The notes: generated by a model from the letters alone, not told the origin. A stretch of 33,708 nt of DNA from Methylotenera oryzisoli (GCA_945872425.1 CAMBZE010000013.1:1-33708), one strand, 5' to 3'. Shown: positions 8,155 through 17,177, numbered from the stretch's first letter. Translations and numbers: made by a program.

Positions 8155-10119
8155 TTGAATCAAAATTCATCCTTTACTAAAAACCTTTATGACTTGCTAA
8201 GCTCAATGCGCTTTGCAGTAAGTCTTTTAAGTATTTTGGGTATTGCCTCTGTTGTTGGCACCGTACTAAAGCAAAATGAGCCTTATGAAAATTACATCAT
8301 CAAGTTCGGTCAATTCTGGTTTGGTTTGTTTGAGCAACTAGGTCTTTATGATGTTTACCATAGCAGCTGGTTTTTAGTTATTTTGCTGTTTTTGATCGTT
8401 TCTACCAGTCTTTGTGTCTATCGCAACGGCCCACTTATGATTAAAGAGTGGCGCACTTTTAAAGAACATGCGAGTGAGAAATCGCTCAATGCGTTTAGCC
8501 ATCAGGCTACTTTTGATATGACTTCAGGCTTGAATGTCACCAAGCAGCAACTGATGCAGTTCTTACAAGCCAAAGGCTTTCAATATAAGTCAGTAGTGCA
8601 TGCGGATGGTGGCGAACTCATCGCTGCCAAGGCCGGCACACATCAGCGCTGGGGTTATATTTTTACTCATACGGCCATGGTGATTATTTTGCTTGGCGGG
8701 GTCCTTGATGGCAACTTGCCGTTCAAAGTACAAGAAATGTTAGGGCATAAGCGCATTGAAACACTGGATATTCCAGAATCGCAGGTACCAGAAGCGAGCA
8801 GGTTAAGTACTAGCAACCCATCATTTCGCGCCAATATGACGCTGCCAGAGGGCACGAGTGATCATGTGGCTTTTGTTCGCGTTCGCGATGGTTACCTGGT
8901 GCAAGAGCTGCCTTTTACGGTGGCGTTAAAAGATTTTCGTATCGAACATTACGCCACCGGTCAGCCAAAGTCGTTTGAGAGTGACCTCGTGATTATTGAT
9001 CCGGATTTAAAAGAGCCCATTACTAAAACAATTAGTGTTAATCATCCGCTGCTCTACAAAGGCATTGCGATTTACCAGTCAGATTTTCAAGATGGTGGTA
9101 CCGCGCTTGATTTTAATGTGTGGAATTTATTTGCGCCAGATAATCAACCCCAGCCATTAGCAGGTGCCATTTTTGGAAAGGGTACTTTGGGCGAGGGTGA
9201 TGATGCCTTAACGGTTGAATATAATGATTTTCGTAAATTCAATATCATCAATATGTCGCCAGATGGTAAAGGCAAGCCGCATAACGTAGGTCCAAACATC
9301 ACCTATAAATTACGCGATAATAAAGGCCAGGCGATAGAATATGTCACCTATATGCAGCCCATGCAAATAGACGGTAAACATTATTTTGTGGCGGGTATGC
9401 GCCAAACAGTGCAAGATGAGTTTCGTTACTTACGAATCCCGATTGATGACGAGTTGAGCATTAACGGCTTTATGAATTTTAGGGCAATCATGCTGGATGC
9501 TGCTAAATATCCAGAAATTGCCCGAAAAATCGCACGTAACTCGCTAGATGTCGGCAAAGACCCAGCCGTTGTTAAACAGTTTGAAAATAGCGTGGTGCAG
9601 TTATTAACTATTTTTGCCCAAGGTGGTTACAGCCAGGTTGCACAAATTATAGAGAAAAACGTACCAGAAAAAGAGCGTGAAGTCGTTGCAAGCACATACA
9701 TTAAGATGGTTAGAGTGGCTGCTTACGAGGCATATAACATGGGTTTGGCAGCCAATAAAAAACCTTTATTGGTCAGCGACGCTAAAACAGAAGCATTGTT
9801 ACGTGATAGCTTAAACTCATTCAGTGATATGTTTTTTTATGGATCGCCGTATTTTTTACAGCTTGAGCAGTTCGAACATAAAGAGGCGAGCGGTTTGCAG
9901 CTGACAAAGTCACCTGGTCAAAAATGGGTTTATTTAGGTTCTGTTTTGCTGGTGCTGGGGATTTTTTCGATGATGTATATTCGAGAAAGACGTATTTGGT
10001 TATTGTTAAAACCGGATGCTAATCAAGTGCTTTTTGCCATGGCATCGAACCGTAAAAATCTGGATTTTGAGCAAGAGTTTAATGTGTACCGCGAGCAGCT
10101 AAAAGGCTTGCTGACTTAA
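8155..10119 (+). CDS. resB: Cytochrome c biogenesis protein ResB (System II, Ccs1)
   Basis: Inner-membrane component of the System II haem-ligation complex, which with CcsB/ResC moves haem and attaches it to apocytochromes c in the periplasm. The 654 residues show the classic ResB layout. There are N-terminal membrane helices (MRFAVSLLSILGIASVVGTVL; SSWFLVILLFLIVSTSLCVYR), a third helix near 175 (YIFTHTAMVIILLGGVLDG), a large periplasmic domain, and a last helix near 600 (WVYLGSVLLVLGIFSMMYI). The start is TTG at 8155, chosen because the next Met would cut into the conserved N-terminal helix. A TATAGA box at 8139-8144 sits close to this start. ccsB follows within 9 bases, so the two are co-transcribed. 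Confidence 0.93.
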   Translation: MNQNSSFTKNLYDLLSSMRFAVSLLSILGIASVVGTVLKQNEPYENYIIKFGQFWFGLFEQLGLYDVYHSSWFLVILLFLIVSTSLCVYRNGPLMIKEWRTFKEHASEKSLNAFSHQATFDMTSGLNVTKQQLMQFLQAKGFQYKSVVHADGGELIAAKAGTHQRWGYIFTHTAMVIILLGGVLDGNLPFKVQEMLGHKRIETLDIPESQVPEASRLSTSNPSFRANMTLPEGTSDHVAFVRVRDGYLVQELPFTVALKDFRIEHYATGQPKSFESDLVIIDPDLKEPITKTISVNHPLLYKGIAIYQSDFQDGGTALDFNVWNLFAPDNQPQPLAGAIFGKGTLGEGDDALTVEYNDFRKFNIINMSPDGKGKPHNVGPNITYKLRDNKGQAIEYVTYMQPMQIDGKHYFVAGMRQTVQDEFRYLRIPIDDELSINGFMNFRAIMLDAAKYPEIARKIARNSLDVGKDPAVVKQFENSVVQLLTIFAQGGYSQVAQIIEKNVPEKEREVVASTYIKMVRVAAYEAYNMGLAANKKPLLVSDAKTEALLRDSLNSFSDMFFYGSPYFLQLEQFEHKEASGLQLTKSPGQKWVYLGSVLLVLGIFSMMYIRERRIWLLLKPDANQVLFAMASNRKNLDFEQEFNVYREQLKGLLT

Positions 10120-10128
10120 GGAGTGATG

Positions 10129-11274
10129 ATGAATAGCAACTCACCGGACTATCAACAAAAAACATTACTACAACGTCTAAACTGGCAAGATTGGCTATAT
10201 GCGCTTGTGCTGGCGGCGGGCGCAGTGTTTGCTTATACTAGATACGCGCAGTACATGGATATTTATGAGGTTGGTTTTTTGTTTGGTGCGACCGCTGTGT
10301 TTAGCTATTTAGGCTGGCAGTGGAAACGACTTAGCATACTGGTGTTGGGCATAGGTGCGGTCAGTGTGTTTTCAATAAATCTGTATCAAGGTGAGCAAGC
10401 GCGTGCCACGCAGGTTTTTTTGCTGAAATATCTTATTTCTAGCCAATCTGCAATTATGTGGATGAATGTATTGTTTGTGTTGGCGATGGCAACTTATTGG
10501 TTTGCATTATATAAGCGTAGCGAATTTACTGGCAAAGTAGCCACTGCGCTGACATGGAGCGCGACACTGTTTGGCTTTGTCGGGTTAATGGTGCGCTGGT
10601 ACGAATCTTACTTAATCGCACCAGATGTAGGGCACATCCCAATCAGTAATTTGTATGAAGTTTTTGTGTTATTTTGCCTAATTACGGCCCTGCTTTATTT
10701 GCATTACGAACAGCGCCTTAATACCAAGCAACTGGGTGGTTTTGTGTTGCTGGTGGTGAATGCCGCGGTAGGATTTATTCTTTGGTATACTTTTGACCGT
10801 CAGGCACATAATATTCAGCCATTAGTACCTGCACTACAAAGCTACTGGATGAAAATACATGTGCCAGCTAACTTTGTGGGCTATGGTGCATTTTCATTGG
10901 CAGCGATGGTAGCGAGCGCGTATTTATTAGCGAATAAAGGTGTTCTAGCATCACGCTTGCCAGAGTTAGATGTGCTAGATGACTTGATGTATAAATCGAT
11001 TGCTGTTGGCTTTGCATTTTTTACCATCGCTACTATTTTAGGGGCAATGTGGGCGGCTGAGGCGTGGGGCGGTTATTGGAGTTGGGATCCAAAAGAAACT
11101 TGGGCACTTATCGTATGGCTTAACTATGCGGCCTGGCTGCATTTACGGATGGTAAAAGGTTTTCGTGGACCGGTGTTGGCATGGTGGGCGCTCATTGGTT
11201 TAATCGTTACGACCTTCGCTTTTCTAGGCGTGAATATGTTTTTAAGTGGGTTACATTCATACGGCACGCTTTAG
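10129..11274 (+). CDS. ccsB: Cytochrome c biogenesis protein CcsB (CcsA/ResC family)
   Basis: Polytopic partner of ResB that handles haem for cytochrome c maturation. About 381 residues with eight or so hydrophobic segments. Near the C-terminus is the tryptophan-rich WAAEAWGGYWSWDPKETWAL, the periplasmic WWD-type haem-handling motif that defines the family. Conserved histidines flank it (for example in KIHVPANFVGYG and AAWLHLRMVKG). Three in-frame starts lie side by side (10123 GTG, 10126 and 10129 ATG). The last has the best spacing, five bases after AAGGAG at 10118-10123. The gene overlaps the resB control region closely, forming a two-gene operon that would mature the cytochrome c4 and cytochrome c1 encoded in this window. 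Confidence 0.95.
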   Translation: MNSNSPDYQQKTLLQRLNWQDWLYALVLAAGAVFAYTRYAQYMDIYEVGFLFGATAVFSYLGWQWKRLSILVLGIGAVSVFSINLYQGEQARATQVFLLKYLISSQSAIMWMNVLFVLAMATYWFALYKRSEFTGKVATALTWSATLFGFVGLMVRWYESYLIAPDVGHIPISNLYEVFVLFCLITALLYLHYEQRLNTKQLGGFVLLVVNAAVGFILWYTFDRQAHNIQPLVPALQSYWMKIHVPANFVGYGAFSLAAMVASAYLLANKGVLASRLPELDVLDDLMYKSIAVGFAFFTIATILGAMWAAEAWGGYWSWDPKETWALIVWLNYAAWLHLRMVKGFRGPVLAWWALIGLIVTTFAFLGVNMFLSGLHSYGTL

Positions 11275-11447
11275 TCGGTTGAGTGTGGCAAAGTGTTATT
11301 GCATGCCCAAGTTCAAAAATAATCCACGTAAAAATGGCCAGATTTTTAACGTAGATAACCACTTTTTGACAATTTCTTATAGAATGCAAATGAATCTGTT
11401 GCAATGGCACTAAATCGCAGTTGGCATACGCAAGTTCGGGGGGTGAA

Positions 11448-12092
11448 ATGAAAAGCACGCAAGCAGGATTCACGTTAATCGAGTTGGCAATCGTGCTGGT
11501 TATTATTGGCTTGTTACTGGGAGGTGTGCTGAAGGGTCAGGAGCTGATTAACAGCGCTAAAGTTAAAAACATGGCCACTGATTTTAAGAACATACAGGCC
11601 TACATATACGGTTATCAGGATAAATTTAGGGCATTGCCTGGAGATGATAGCAAAGCTGTGCCTCATGTAGCGGGAACATTGGCTACGACGGGAGGCACTC
11701 CTGGTAACGCCATCATTGAAGGGCAGTGGAATTCAACGACGGCAACTGAAGAGTCTGCGTTGTTTTGGCAGCATGCTAGATTGGCAAATCTGGCTACTGG
11801 CACTGCGATTGTTGCTGACGCTAATTATTATCCTACTAATGCGGATGGTGGCCGGATAGGTGTGCAAAGTGTTTCTGGTTTTACTAAAATTACCGGAATG
11901 TCAGGGGTATTCGCCATATGTTCGGATGCAATTTTGGGTAAATTTTCCAAGCAACTGGATACGGCACTCGATGATGGTGAAACATCCACTGGCTCACTCA
12001 GGGCGGTGCTGAGTGCTGCAACTACAGGCGCTGGGGTTGCCTCTGCGTCAATCGTTGACTCGAGTAGTTATACGGCATGTCTAACCTTTTAA
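11448..12092 (+). CDS. Prepilin-like protein with type IV pilin N-terminal signal
   Basis: 214 residues beginning MKSTQAGFTLIEL: a short basic leader, Gly at -1 (residue 7), Phe at +1 and Glu at +5. This is the recognition site for a prepilin peptidase (PilD), followed by a hydrophobic helix (AIVLVIIGLLLGGVL). The remainder is a globular pilin or pseudopilin domain rich in Gly, Ala and Thr. It has Cys158 and Cys211 near the C-terminus, which could form the disulphide-bounded loop seen in type IV pilins (inference). The start is the ATG at 11448 after a GGGGGGTG stretch; a longer in-frame reading from 11421 has no such site. It is alone, with no peptidase, assembly ATPase or other pilin nearby, so its system must be encoded elsewhere. 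The exact role (minor pilin, competence or secretion pseudopilin) is unknown. Confidence 0.85.
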   Translation: MKSTQAGFTLIELAIVLVIIGLLLGGVLKGQELINSAKVKNMATDFKNIQAYIYGYQDKFRALPGDDSKAVPHVAGTLATTGGTPGNAIIEGQWNSTTATEESALFWQHARLANLATGTAIVADANYYPTNADGGRIGVQSVSGFTKITGMSGVFAICSDAILGKFSKQLDTALDDGETSTGSLRAVLSAATTGAGVASASIVDSSSYTACLTF

Positions 12093-12116
12093 AGTAATAA
12101 AAAATCCACACTATCC

Positions 12117-12923
12117 ATGGCATCTAATATCGTAGAAATTAACAATCTTTCCTTTGGTTTTAAGGGTAGGTTGTTGCATCAGGGCATCAACATGACGTTC
12201 CCGCGGGGGAAGGTTGTTGCTATCATGGGCGGTAGCGGTAGCGGTAAAACAACTTTGCTACGTTTAATTGGTGGGCAGCTTAGGCCAAGTAAAGGTGAGG
12301 TGCGTGTAGATGGCAAGGTTGTACACGAGCAGGACCGCGATGGTATCTACCAGCTGCGCCGCACTATGGGGATGTTGTTTCAGCACGGCGCTTTGTTTAC
12401 GGATTTAAGTGTTTTTGACAATGTGGCTTTCCCCATGCGTGAGCTAACAGATTTACCTGAATCAATGATTAGAGATTTGGTGTTGATGAAGCTGAATGCA
12501 GTTGGCTTGCGTGGCGCTCATCAGCTCATGCCGACAGAGCTTTCTGGTGGCATGGCAAGACGTGTGGCTTTGGCGCGGGCAGTGGCGCTAGATCCCAACA
12601 TTATTATGTATGATGAGCCTTTTGCCGGATTGGACCCTATCTCCATGGGTGTAATTTGCGCTTTAATTCGTAGCCTTAATGATGCGTTGGGAGCAACCTC
12701 TATTATCGTCTCGCACGATGTTAAAGAGACCTTCCTGATTGCAGATTATGTGTATTTTGTGGCAAATGGTGAGGTGGCTGCAGAAGGCACCCCGCATGAC
12801 TTAATGCAATCTACATTGCCATTTGTGCATCAGTTTGTACATGGTGAAAAAGATGGCCCGGTGCCATTTCATTATCCGGCTACAAATTATCAATCTGAAT
12901 TACTCAATCAGCGTTTTAATTAA
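12117..12923 (+). CDS. mlaF: Phospholipid transport ABC ATPase MlaF
   Basis: Cytoplasmic ATPase of the Mla inner-membrane complex (MlaFEDB), which moves phospholipids between the inner membrane and the periplasmic carrier MlaC to keep the outer membrane asymmetric. The 268 residues contain Walker A GGSGSGKT at 38-45, a Q-loop in LFQHGALF, signature LSGGM at 142-146, and Walker B IIMYDEP at 162-168, followed by the switch His in IIVSHDVK. The FQHGALFTDLSV segment is typical of MlaF/Mkl ATPases. No strong ribosome site is visible before the ATG at 12117. It is the first gene of a co-directional mlaFEDCB set, 25 bases after the prepilin gene stop. Confidence 0.96.
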   Translation: MASNIVEINNLSFGFKGRLLHQGINMTFPRGKVVAIMGGSGSGKTTLLRLIGGQLRPSKGEVRVDGKVVHEQDRDGIYQLRRTMGMLFQHGALFTDLSVFDNVAFPMRELTDLPESMIRDLVLMKLNAVGLRGAHQLMPTELSGGMARRVALARAVALDPNIIMYDEPFAGLDPISMGVICALIRSLNDALGATSIIVSHDVKETFLIADYVYFVANGEVAAEGTPHDLMQSTLPFVHQFVHGEKDGPVPFHYPATNYQSELLNQRFN

Positions 12924-12946
12924 CAGATAAGCGAATCTTAAGTTTA

Positions 12947-13753
12947 ATGATTAAATCAAATCTATTTGTCGGCATTATGCAGTTACTTGGTGGCATGGGT
13001 CATCGTATGATTGCGCGCGTGTGGAGGTTAGGCGCAGGCGCCAGACTTTTTTTCTTGACAATCACTTATTCAGGCGAAAGCTTTAGACGATTTCATTTGA
13101 CCTTGCGCGAAATTTATTTTACCGGCGTGATGTCGCTACTGATTATTGTTGTATCCGCTTTTTTTGTGGGTATGGTCTTGGCATTGCAAGGCTACAATAC
13201 GTTACAAAAATATGGTTCATCTGAGGCGATAGGCGTGTTAGTGGCGCTTTCACTGGTGCGGGAATTAGGCCCGGTAGTGACGGCGTTACTTTTTGCAGGC
13301 CGCGCCGGGACTGCAATTACCGCTGAAATTGGGCTAATGAAAACAACCGAGCAATTATCTGCAATGGAAATGATGGCGGTTAACCCGATTGCCCGCGTGG
13401 TTGCCCCTCGTTTTTGGGCGGGCGTGATATCCATGCCGATATTGGCAGCGCTGTTCTCTATGGTGGGGGTGCTGGGAGGCTATTTGGTTGCGGTGCCTTT
13501 GATTGGGGTGGATGACGGCGCGTTCTGGTCGCAAATGCAAGCCAATGTAGATGTAAGAGTCGATATTATCAATGGCGTGATTAAGAGCGTGGTGTTCGGT
13601 GTCGCCTGTACCATGATCGCCTTATTCGAAGGGTTCGATGCACCGCCAACGGCAGAAGGCGTGAGCCACGCAACCACTCGTACCGTGGTTATTTCATCGC
13701 TCACAGTGCTTGGTTTGGATTTTGTTTTAACGTCATTTATGCTGGTTGTTTAG
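12947..13753 (+). CDS. mlaE: Phospholipid transport permease MlaE
   Basis: Inner-membrane permease subunit of the Mla complex. The 268-residue protein has the MlaE/YrbE hydrophobic core: VSAFFVGMVLALQGYNTL around 70-87, then the highly conserved LVRELGPVVTALLFAGRAGTAITAEIG, in which the EIG segment contacts the ATPase. LPFD-like loops and C-terminal helices follow (VVFGVACTMIALFEGFD; VLGLDFVLTSFMLVV). Length is normal. It starts 24 bases after mlaF and is followed by mlaD. Confidence 0.96.
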   Translation: MIKSNLFVGIMQLLGGMGHRMIARVWRLGAGARLFFLTITYSGESFRRFHLTLREIYFTGVMSLLIIVVSAFFVGMVLALQGYNTLQKYGSSEAIGVLVALSLVRELGPVVTALLFAGRAGTAITAEIGLMKTTEQLSAMEMMAVNPIARVVAPRFWAGVISMPILAALFSMVGVLGGYLVAVPLIGVDDGAFWSQMQANVDVRVDIINGVIKSVVFGVACTMIALFEGFDAPPTAEGVSHATTRTVVISSLTVLGLDFVLTSFMLVV

Positions 13754-13786
13754 CGCATAAAAACAAAAAATGAGGAGGTAGTTTAA

Positions 13787-14308
13787 GTGGACAGAACAAC
13801 AATAGATCTATGGGTGGGTGTTTTTGTGGCTTTAGGTGTCGCTGCTTTACTTGGTTTAGCCATGAAGGTAGGTAACTTAACCTCAAGTAAAATTGGCGAA
13901 ACCTATAGTGTTAACGCAGCTTTCGAAAATGTGGGCGGCTTAAAACCCAATGCGCCGGTCAAAAGTGCAGGGGTGGTGGTTGGGCGTGTGACGGACATTA
14001 CATTTGATGCTAAAACTTATGAAGCGATTGTGAATCTCAAAATAGACCAACGCTATGCTTTCCCCAAGGACACCTTCGCTAATATCTATACGGCAGGCTT
14101 GTTGGGTGAGCAGTACATAGGGCTTGAGGCCGGAGGAGAAGATGACGTATTGAAGAATGGTGATAAAATTACACAGACACAAGATGCCGTTGTATTGGAA
14201 AAAATGATTAGTCAATTCTTATACAATAAGGCTTCAGAATCAAAATCTGACGCTGATGCAAAACCGTCAGATACCAAACCAGCTGAATTGGGCGATGCAC
14301 CGTTCTGA
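13787..14308 (+). CDS. mlaD: MCE-domain lipid-transfer subunit MlaD
   Basis: Membrane-anchored periplasmic subunit; family members form a hexameric ring through which lipid passes. 173 residues: one N-terminal transmembrane helix (DLWVGVFVALGVAALLGLAMKVG, residues 6-28), one MCE domain (about 38-115, with FENVGGLKPNAPVKSAGVVVG), and a hydrophilic C-terminal tail rich in Lys, Asp and Ser. The start is GTG at 13787, supported by a near-ideal GAGGAGGT at 13772-13779. It is shorter than some MlaD proteins but typical of a single-MCE protein. Confidence 0.95.
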   Translation: MDRTTIDLWVGVFVALGVAALLGLAMKVGNLTSSKIGETYSVNAAFENVGGLKPNAPVKSAGVVVGRVTDITFDAKTYEAIVNLKIDQRYAFPKDTFANIYTAGLLGEQYIGLEAGGEDDVLKNGDKITQTQDAVVLEKMISQFLYNKASESKSDADAKPSDTKPAELGDAPF

Positions 14309-14344
14309 TGCGTGTGCTGGAACAGTAATTATTAAAGGGTTTCA

Positions 14345-14965
14345 ATGAAAACATTTTTAAAATATTTAGCGAGTGCGGCGTTACTTGCGAGCTTGTTTGC
14401 AGGTGTTGGTGTGGCGAATGCCGAGGTTTCGGCAGATGAGCTGGTAAAGCAAACCGCAGATGAAGTATTAACCATTATTAAAAATGATAAAGACATTCAA
14501 GCGGGCGATCAGCAGAAGATATTTGCCTTGGCAGAAGAGAAAATTCTCCCAAATTTTGATTTTGACCGCGTATGTCGCATGGTGCTTGGTAAAAATTGGA
14601 AAGCAGCAACGCCTGAGCAGCAAGCAATTTTTCAAAAAGAGTTTCGTAGTCTCTTATTGCGTACTTATGCGAGCGCACTTGGTAAATATAAAAATCAAGT
14701 GATTGAATACAAGCCCTTGCGTGCTGAGCCAGGTGCGAAAAATGTAAGTGTGAAAACACAGATTTTGCAACCAGGTGGCCCGCCTGTCGCGGTGGATTAC
14801 AGCTTGGTTAAAGTTGAAGGTGGCTGGAAAGTGTACGACATTGTGATTGAAAGTGTGAGTTTGGTTACCAATTATCGCAGTCAGTTCAGCAGTGAAATTC
14901 GCCAAAATGGCATTGATAGTTTGAATAAGAAACTTGCAGATAAAAATAAAGCAGCCGGGGCATGA
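14345..14965 (+). CDS. mlaC: Periplasmic phospholipid carrier MlaC
   Basis: Soluble periplasmic shuttle carrying phospholipids between the outer-membrane MlaA complex and MlaFEDB. 206 residues: a signal peptide with hydrophobic core and cleavage after VGVANA (near residue 27), then the MlaC/Tol-Ttg2 domain with ILPNFDFDRVCRMVLGKNW, FRSLLLRTYASAL and a C-terminal NYRSQFSSEIRQNGIDSLNKKL. The ATG at 14345 follows AAAGGG. Its stop overlaps the start of mlaB by four bases, implying translational coupling. Confidence 0.95.
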   Translation: MKTFLKYLASAALLASLFAGVGVANAEVSADELVKQTADEVLTIIKNDKDIQAGDQQKIFALAEEKILPNFDFDRVCRMVLGKNWKAATPEQQAIFQKEFRSLLLRTYASALGKYKNQVIEYKPLRAEPGAKNVSVKTQILQPGGPPVAVDYSLVKVEGGWKVYDIVIESVSLVTNYRSQFSSEIRQNGIDSLNKKLADKNKAAGA

Positions 14966-15255
14966 TGAACATTACCTTGCAGGATAATCAATGGCACCTT
15001 GCAGGCGAAATCCTGATGGATAATGCCAACGCCTTGTTGACCCAGAGTCTTGCTTTGGCAACGACGGATGATTTGTGTGTTGATTTTTCCGCAGTGACCA
15101 ATATTGATACCGCTGCACTTAGCTTGGTGATGGAGTGGCAACGTCGTGCTGTTGCATCAGGTCGTAAAATAAGTTTCATTCATTTACCCGAGAGTTTGAC
15201 TAGCTTGGCAGCGCTTTATGGCGTTACAGACTTTATCCCGTTAAATGCGGGCTAA
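14962..15255 (+). CDS. mlaB: STAS-domain protein MlaB
   Basis: Small cytoplasmic STAS-domain subunit that binds and stabilises MlaF in the transporter. About 97 residues. The STAS core is visible as LCVDFSAVTNIDTAALSLVMEW around 44-65, with Thr-Ala in the loop that often carries a phosphorylatable Ser in other STAS proteins, and the C-terminal ESLTSLAALYGVTDFI. Two adjacent starts exist (ATGATG at 14962 and 14965); the first overlaps the mlaC stop as ATGA. It is identified mainly from size, fold motif and position at the end of mlaFEDCB. Confidence 0.9.
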   Translation: MMNITLQDNQWHLAGEILMDNANALLTQSLALATTDDLCVDFSAVTNIDTAALSLVMEWQRRAVASGRKISFIHLPESLTSLAALYGVTDFIPLNAG

Positions 15256-15428
15256 AAGCACGCGTCGTGTGTGCCAGGCGGTCCTGGATCGACCATCCTA
15301 TAGCAAACGCATTGTTTTTCGTGCAATCATCGCTATGTAAGCATGGGTGAGTTTTACATTTTTTGCATTGCTTCACAATCTGCGTACTTATCGTCTTAAT
15401 TATTCAACCTAAACTTTGAAAGTTACAT
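15256..15428. other. Non-coding gap between mlaB and yadG (173 bp)
   Basis: No coding potential seen. Contains a small CCAGG-CGGT-CCTGG hairpin at 15274-15287 without a T-tract. The mlaA/vacJ gene sometimes found in betaproteobacterial mla loci is not here. No convincing promoter was found. Confidence 0.5.
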
Positions 15429-16337
15429 TTGAGTCAGCCTGCAATTAAAATCAATGGGGTACACAAGCATTTTGGTGCTCTGCACGCGCTTAAGGGCATT
15501 GATTTGGCAATTGAGCCGGGGGAGTTTTTCGCTTTACTTGGCCCCAATGGCGCGGGCAAATCAACGTTAATTAACATTCTGGCTGGCTTGATTACGCCCA
15601 GTGCGGGCAGCGTATCTGTGATGGGTTTTGATGTAGGCCGCCAATACCAACAAGCACGGCAGTTGCTGGGGGTGGTGCCGCAGGAGTTGGTATTTGATCC
15701 ATTTTTTAATGTGCGTGAAATGTTACGGTTTCAGGCGGGCTATTTTGGGCGTGGCCGTGAAAATGATGGCTGGATAGATGAAGTGCTTGAAGGTTTAGGT
15801 CTGACTGATAAAGCGCACATTAATATGCGTAAGCTTTCCGGCGGCATGAAACGACGTGCGCTCATTGCGCAGGCTTTGGCACACAAGCCGCCAGTCATTG
15901 TGCTGGACGAGCCAACAGCGGGTGTGGATGTCGAACTGCGGCAAATGGTATGGGAGTTTATTAAAAAGCTCAATCGAGATGGACATACCATTATTTTGAC
16001 GACCCATTATTTGGAAGAGGCGGAAACTTTGTGTAGTCGTGTGGGCATGATGAAGCAGGGCGAAATTGTGGCCCTGGATAGCACGACAAATTTGCTGAAT
16101 AAGTTTTCTGGTAAGCATTTGCGTTTAACCTTGGGTGATGTGGTGCTTCCTGCCAACATTCAGGTGCTGGTACGTCATGATGAAAAGGGAGTTTATACCT
16201 TTGCCTTGAGCGATATGACGCAAATTGAGTTTGTGCTCTCAGCCTTGCGATCAGCCAATATCAAGGTGCTTGATATGCAATTGAATGAGGCTGATTTGGA
16301 AGATGTCTTTATGTCATTGGTAGGCAGGTCATCATGA
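15429..16337 (+). CDS. yadG: ABC transporter ATP-binding protein, YadG type
   Basis: ATPase of an ABC-2 type exporter whose substrate is not established. 302 residues with Walker A GPNGAGKS at 38-45, signature LSGGMKRR from 136, Walker B VIVLDEP ending at 162, and switch His in ILTTHYLEEAE. The C-terminal extension after about 220 is typical of this subfamily. The start is TTG at 15429, which gives the normal MSQPAIKINGVHKHFG N-terminus. It overlaps the permease gene by four bases (ATGA). The position after the mla genes and before bolA-murA is common in Betaproteobacteria; a link to envelope lipid handling is inference. Confidence 0.92.
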   Translation: MSQPAIKINGVHKHFGALHALKGIDLAIEPGEFFALLGPNGAGKSTLINILAGLITPSAGSVSVMGFDVGRQYQQARQLLGVVPQELVFDPFFNVREMLRFQAGYFGRGRENDGWIDEVLEGLGLTDKAHINMRKLSGGMKRRALIAQALAHKPPVIVLDEPTAGVDVELRQMVWEFIKKLNRDGHTIILTTHYLEEAETLCSRVGMMKQGEIVALDSTTNLLNKFSGKHLRLTLGDVVLPANIQVLVRHDEKGVYTFALSDMTQIEFVLSALRSANIKVLDMQLNEADLEDVFMSLVGRSS

Positions 16338-17131
16338 GTGCTTTGAAGCTAACTGATCAAGTAAAAGTCGGCTCGTTTAGAGGCCCTTGGACACTATTGA
16401 AAAAAGAGCTGTTGCGCTTTTGGCGGGTGTCGTTTCAGACAGTGGCAGCGCCGGTGATTACTGCCTTGTTGTATTTGTTAATCTTTTCGCACGTCCTAGA
16501 AGGCCATGTGCAAGTGTATGATGGCGTACCCTATACCGCATTTCTGATTCCTGGCCTCATCATGATGTCTGTATTGCAGAACGCTTTTGCTAATAGCTCC
16601 TCTAGTCTTATTCAGTCGAAAGTGATGGGCAACCTTGTATTTATACTCTTAACCCCACTGACGCATTTGCAGTTTTTTCTCGCATTTCTGATTGCTGCGA
16701 TTATTCGTGGTTTGGTCGTGGGGTTGTGTATTTATTTGGTTGCTATGTGGTTTGTGGATTTGAATGTTTCAAATCCTTGGTTGATTATCGCTTTTGCTTT
16801 GCTTGGCAGCGCTTTCTTGGGTACGTTTGGCATTATTGCGGGGATATGGGCAGATCGATTTGATCAGATGGCTGCTTTTCAGAACTTCATTATCATGCCG
16901 CTATCGTTTTTATCGGGGGTGTTTTATTCCATCCATTCTTTGCCACCATTTTGGCAGAAAGTGTCGCAGTTAAACCCATTTTTCTACATGATAGACGGAT
17001 TTAGGTATGGATTCTTTGGCAAAGGGGATGTATCGCCACTGGTAAGCTTGTCTATTGTTGGTGTTTCTTTCTTAGTGTTAGCATGGATTACCCTAAAAAT
17101 GTTAAAATCAGGCTATAAACTCAGATCGTAA
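16334..17131 (+). CDS. yadH: ABC-2 type transporter permease, YadH type
   Basis: Membrane partner of the preceding ATPase. 265 residues with six predicted membrane segments, beginning with an amphipathic coupling region (WTLLKKELLRFWRVSFQTVAAPV). Characteristic ABC-2 features include LIPGLIMMSVLQNAFANSSSS and the conserved PLSFLSGVFYSIHSLPPFWQ followed by NPFFYMIDGFRYGFFG near the C-terminus. Length is typical of YadH. The overlapping start with yadG indicates translational coupling. Confidence 0.93.
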   Translation: MSALKLTDQVKVGSFRGPWTLLKKELLRFWRVSFQTVAAPVITALLYLLIFSHVLEGHVQVYDGVPYTAFLIPGLIMMSVLQNAFANSSSSLIQSKVMGNLVFILLTPLTHLQFFLAFLIAAIIRGLVVGLCIYLVAMWFVDLNVSNPWLIIAFALLGSAFLGTFGIIAGIWADRFDQMAAFQNFIIMPLSFLSGVFYSIHSLPPFWQKVSQLNPFFYMIDGFRYGFFGKGDVSPLVSLSIVGVSFLVLAWITLKMLKSGYKLRS

Positions 17132-17177
17132 TTTAAAGATTGCCGGTAGAGGCAACTACAAGTAAAGGTAATGACAA

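Noticed and set aside
11366-11385. TTGACA followed by TATAGAAT before the prepilin gene
   Set aside because: Spacing of 6-8 bp cannot form a normal promoter; nothing better was found at standard distance.
15274-15287. CCAGG-CGGT-CCTGG hairpin after mlaB as a terminator
   Set aside because: Short stem and no following T-run.
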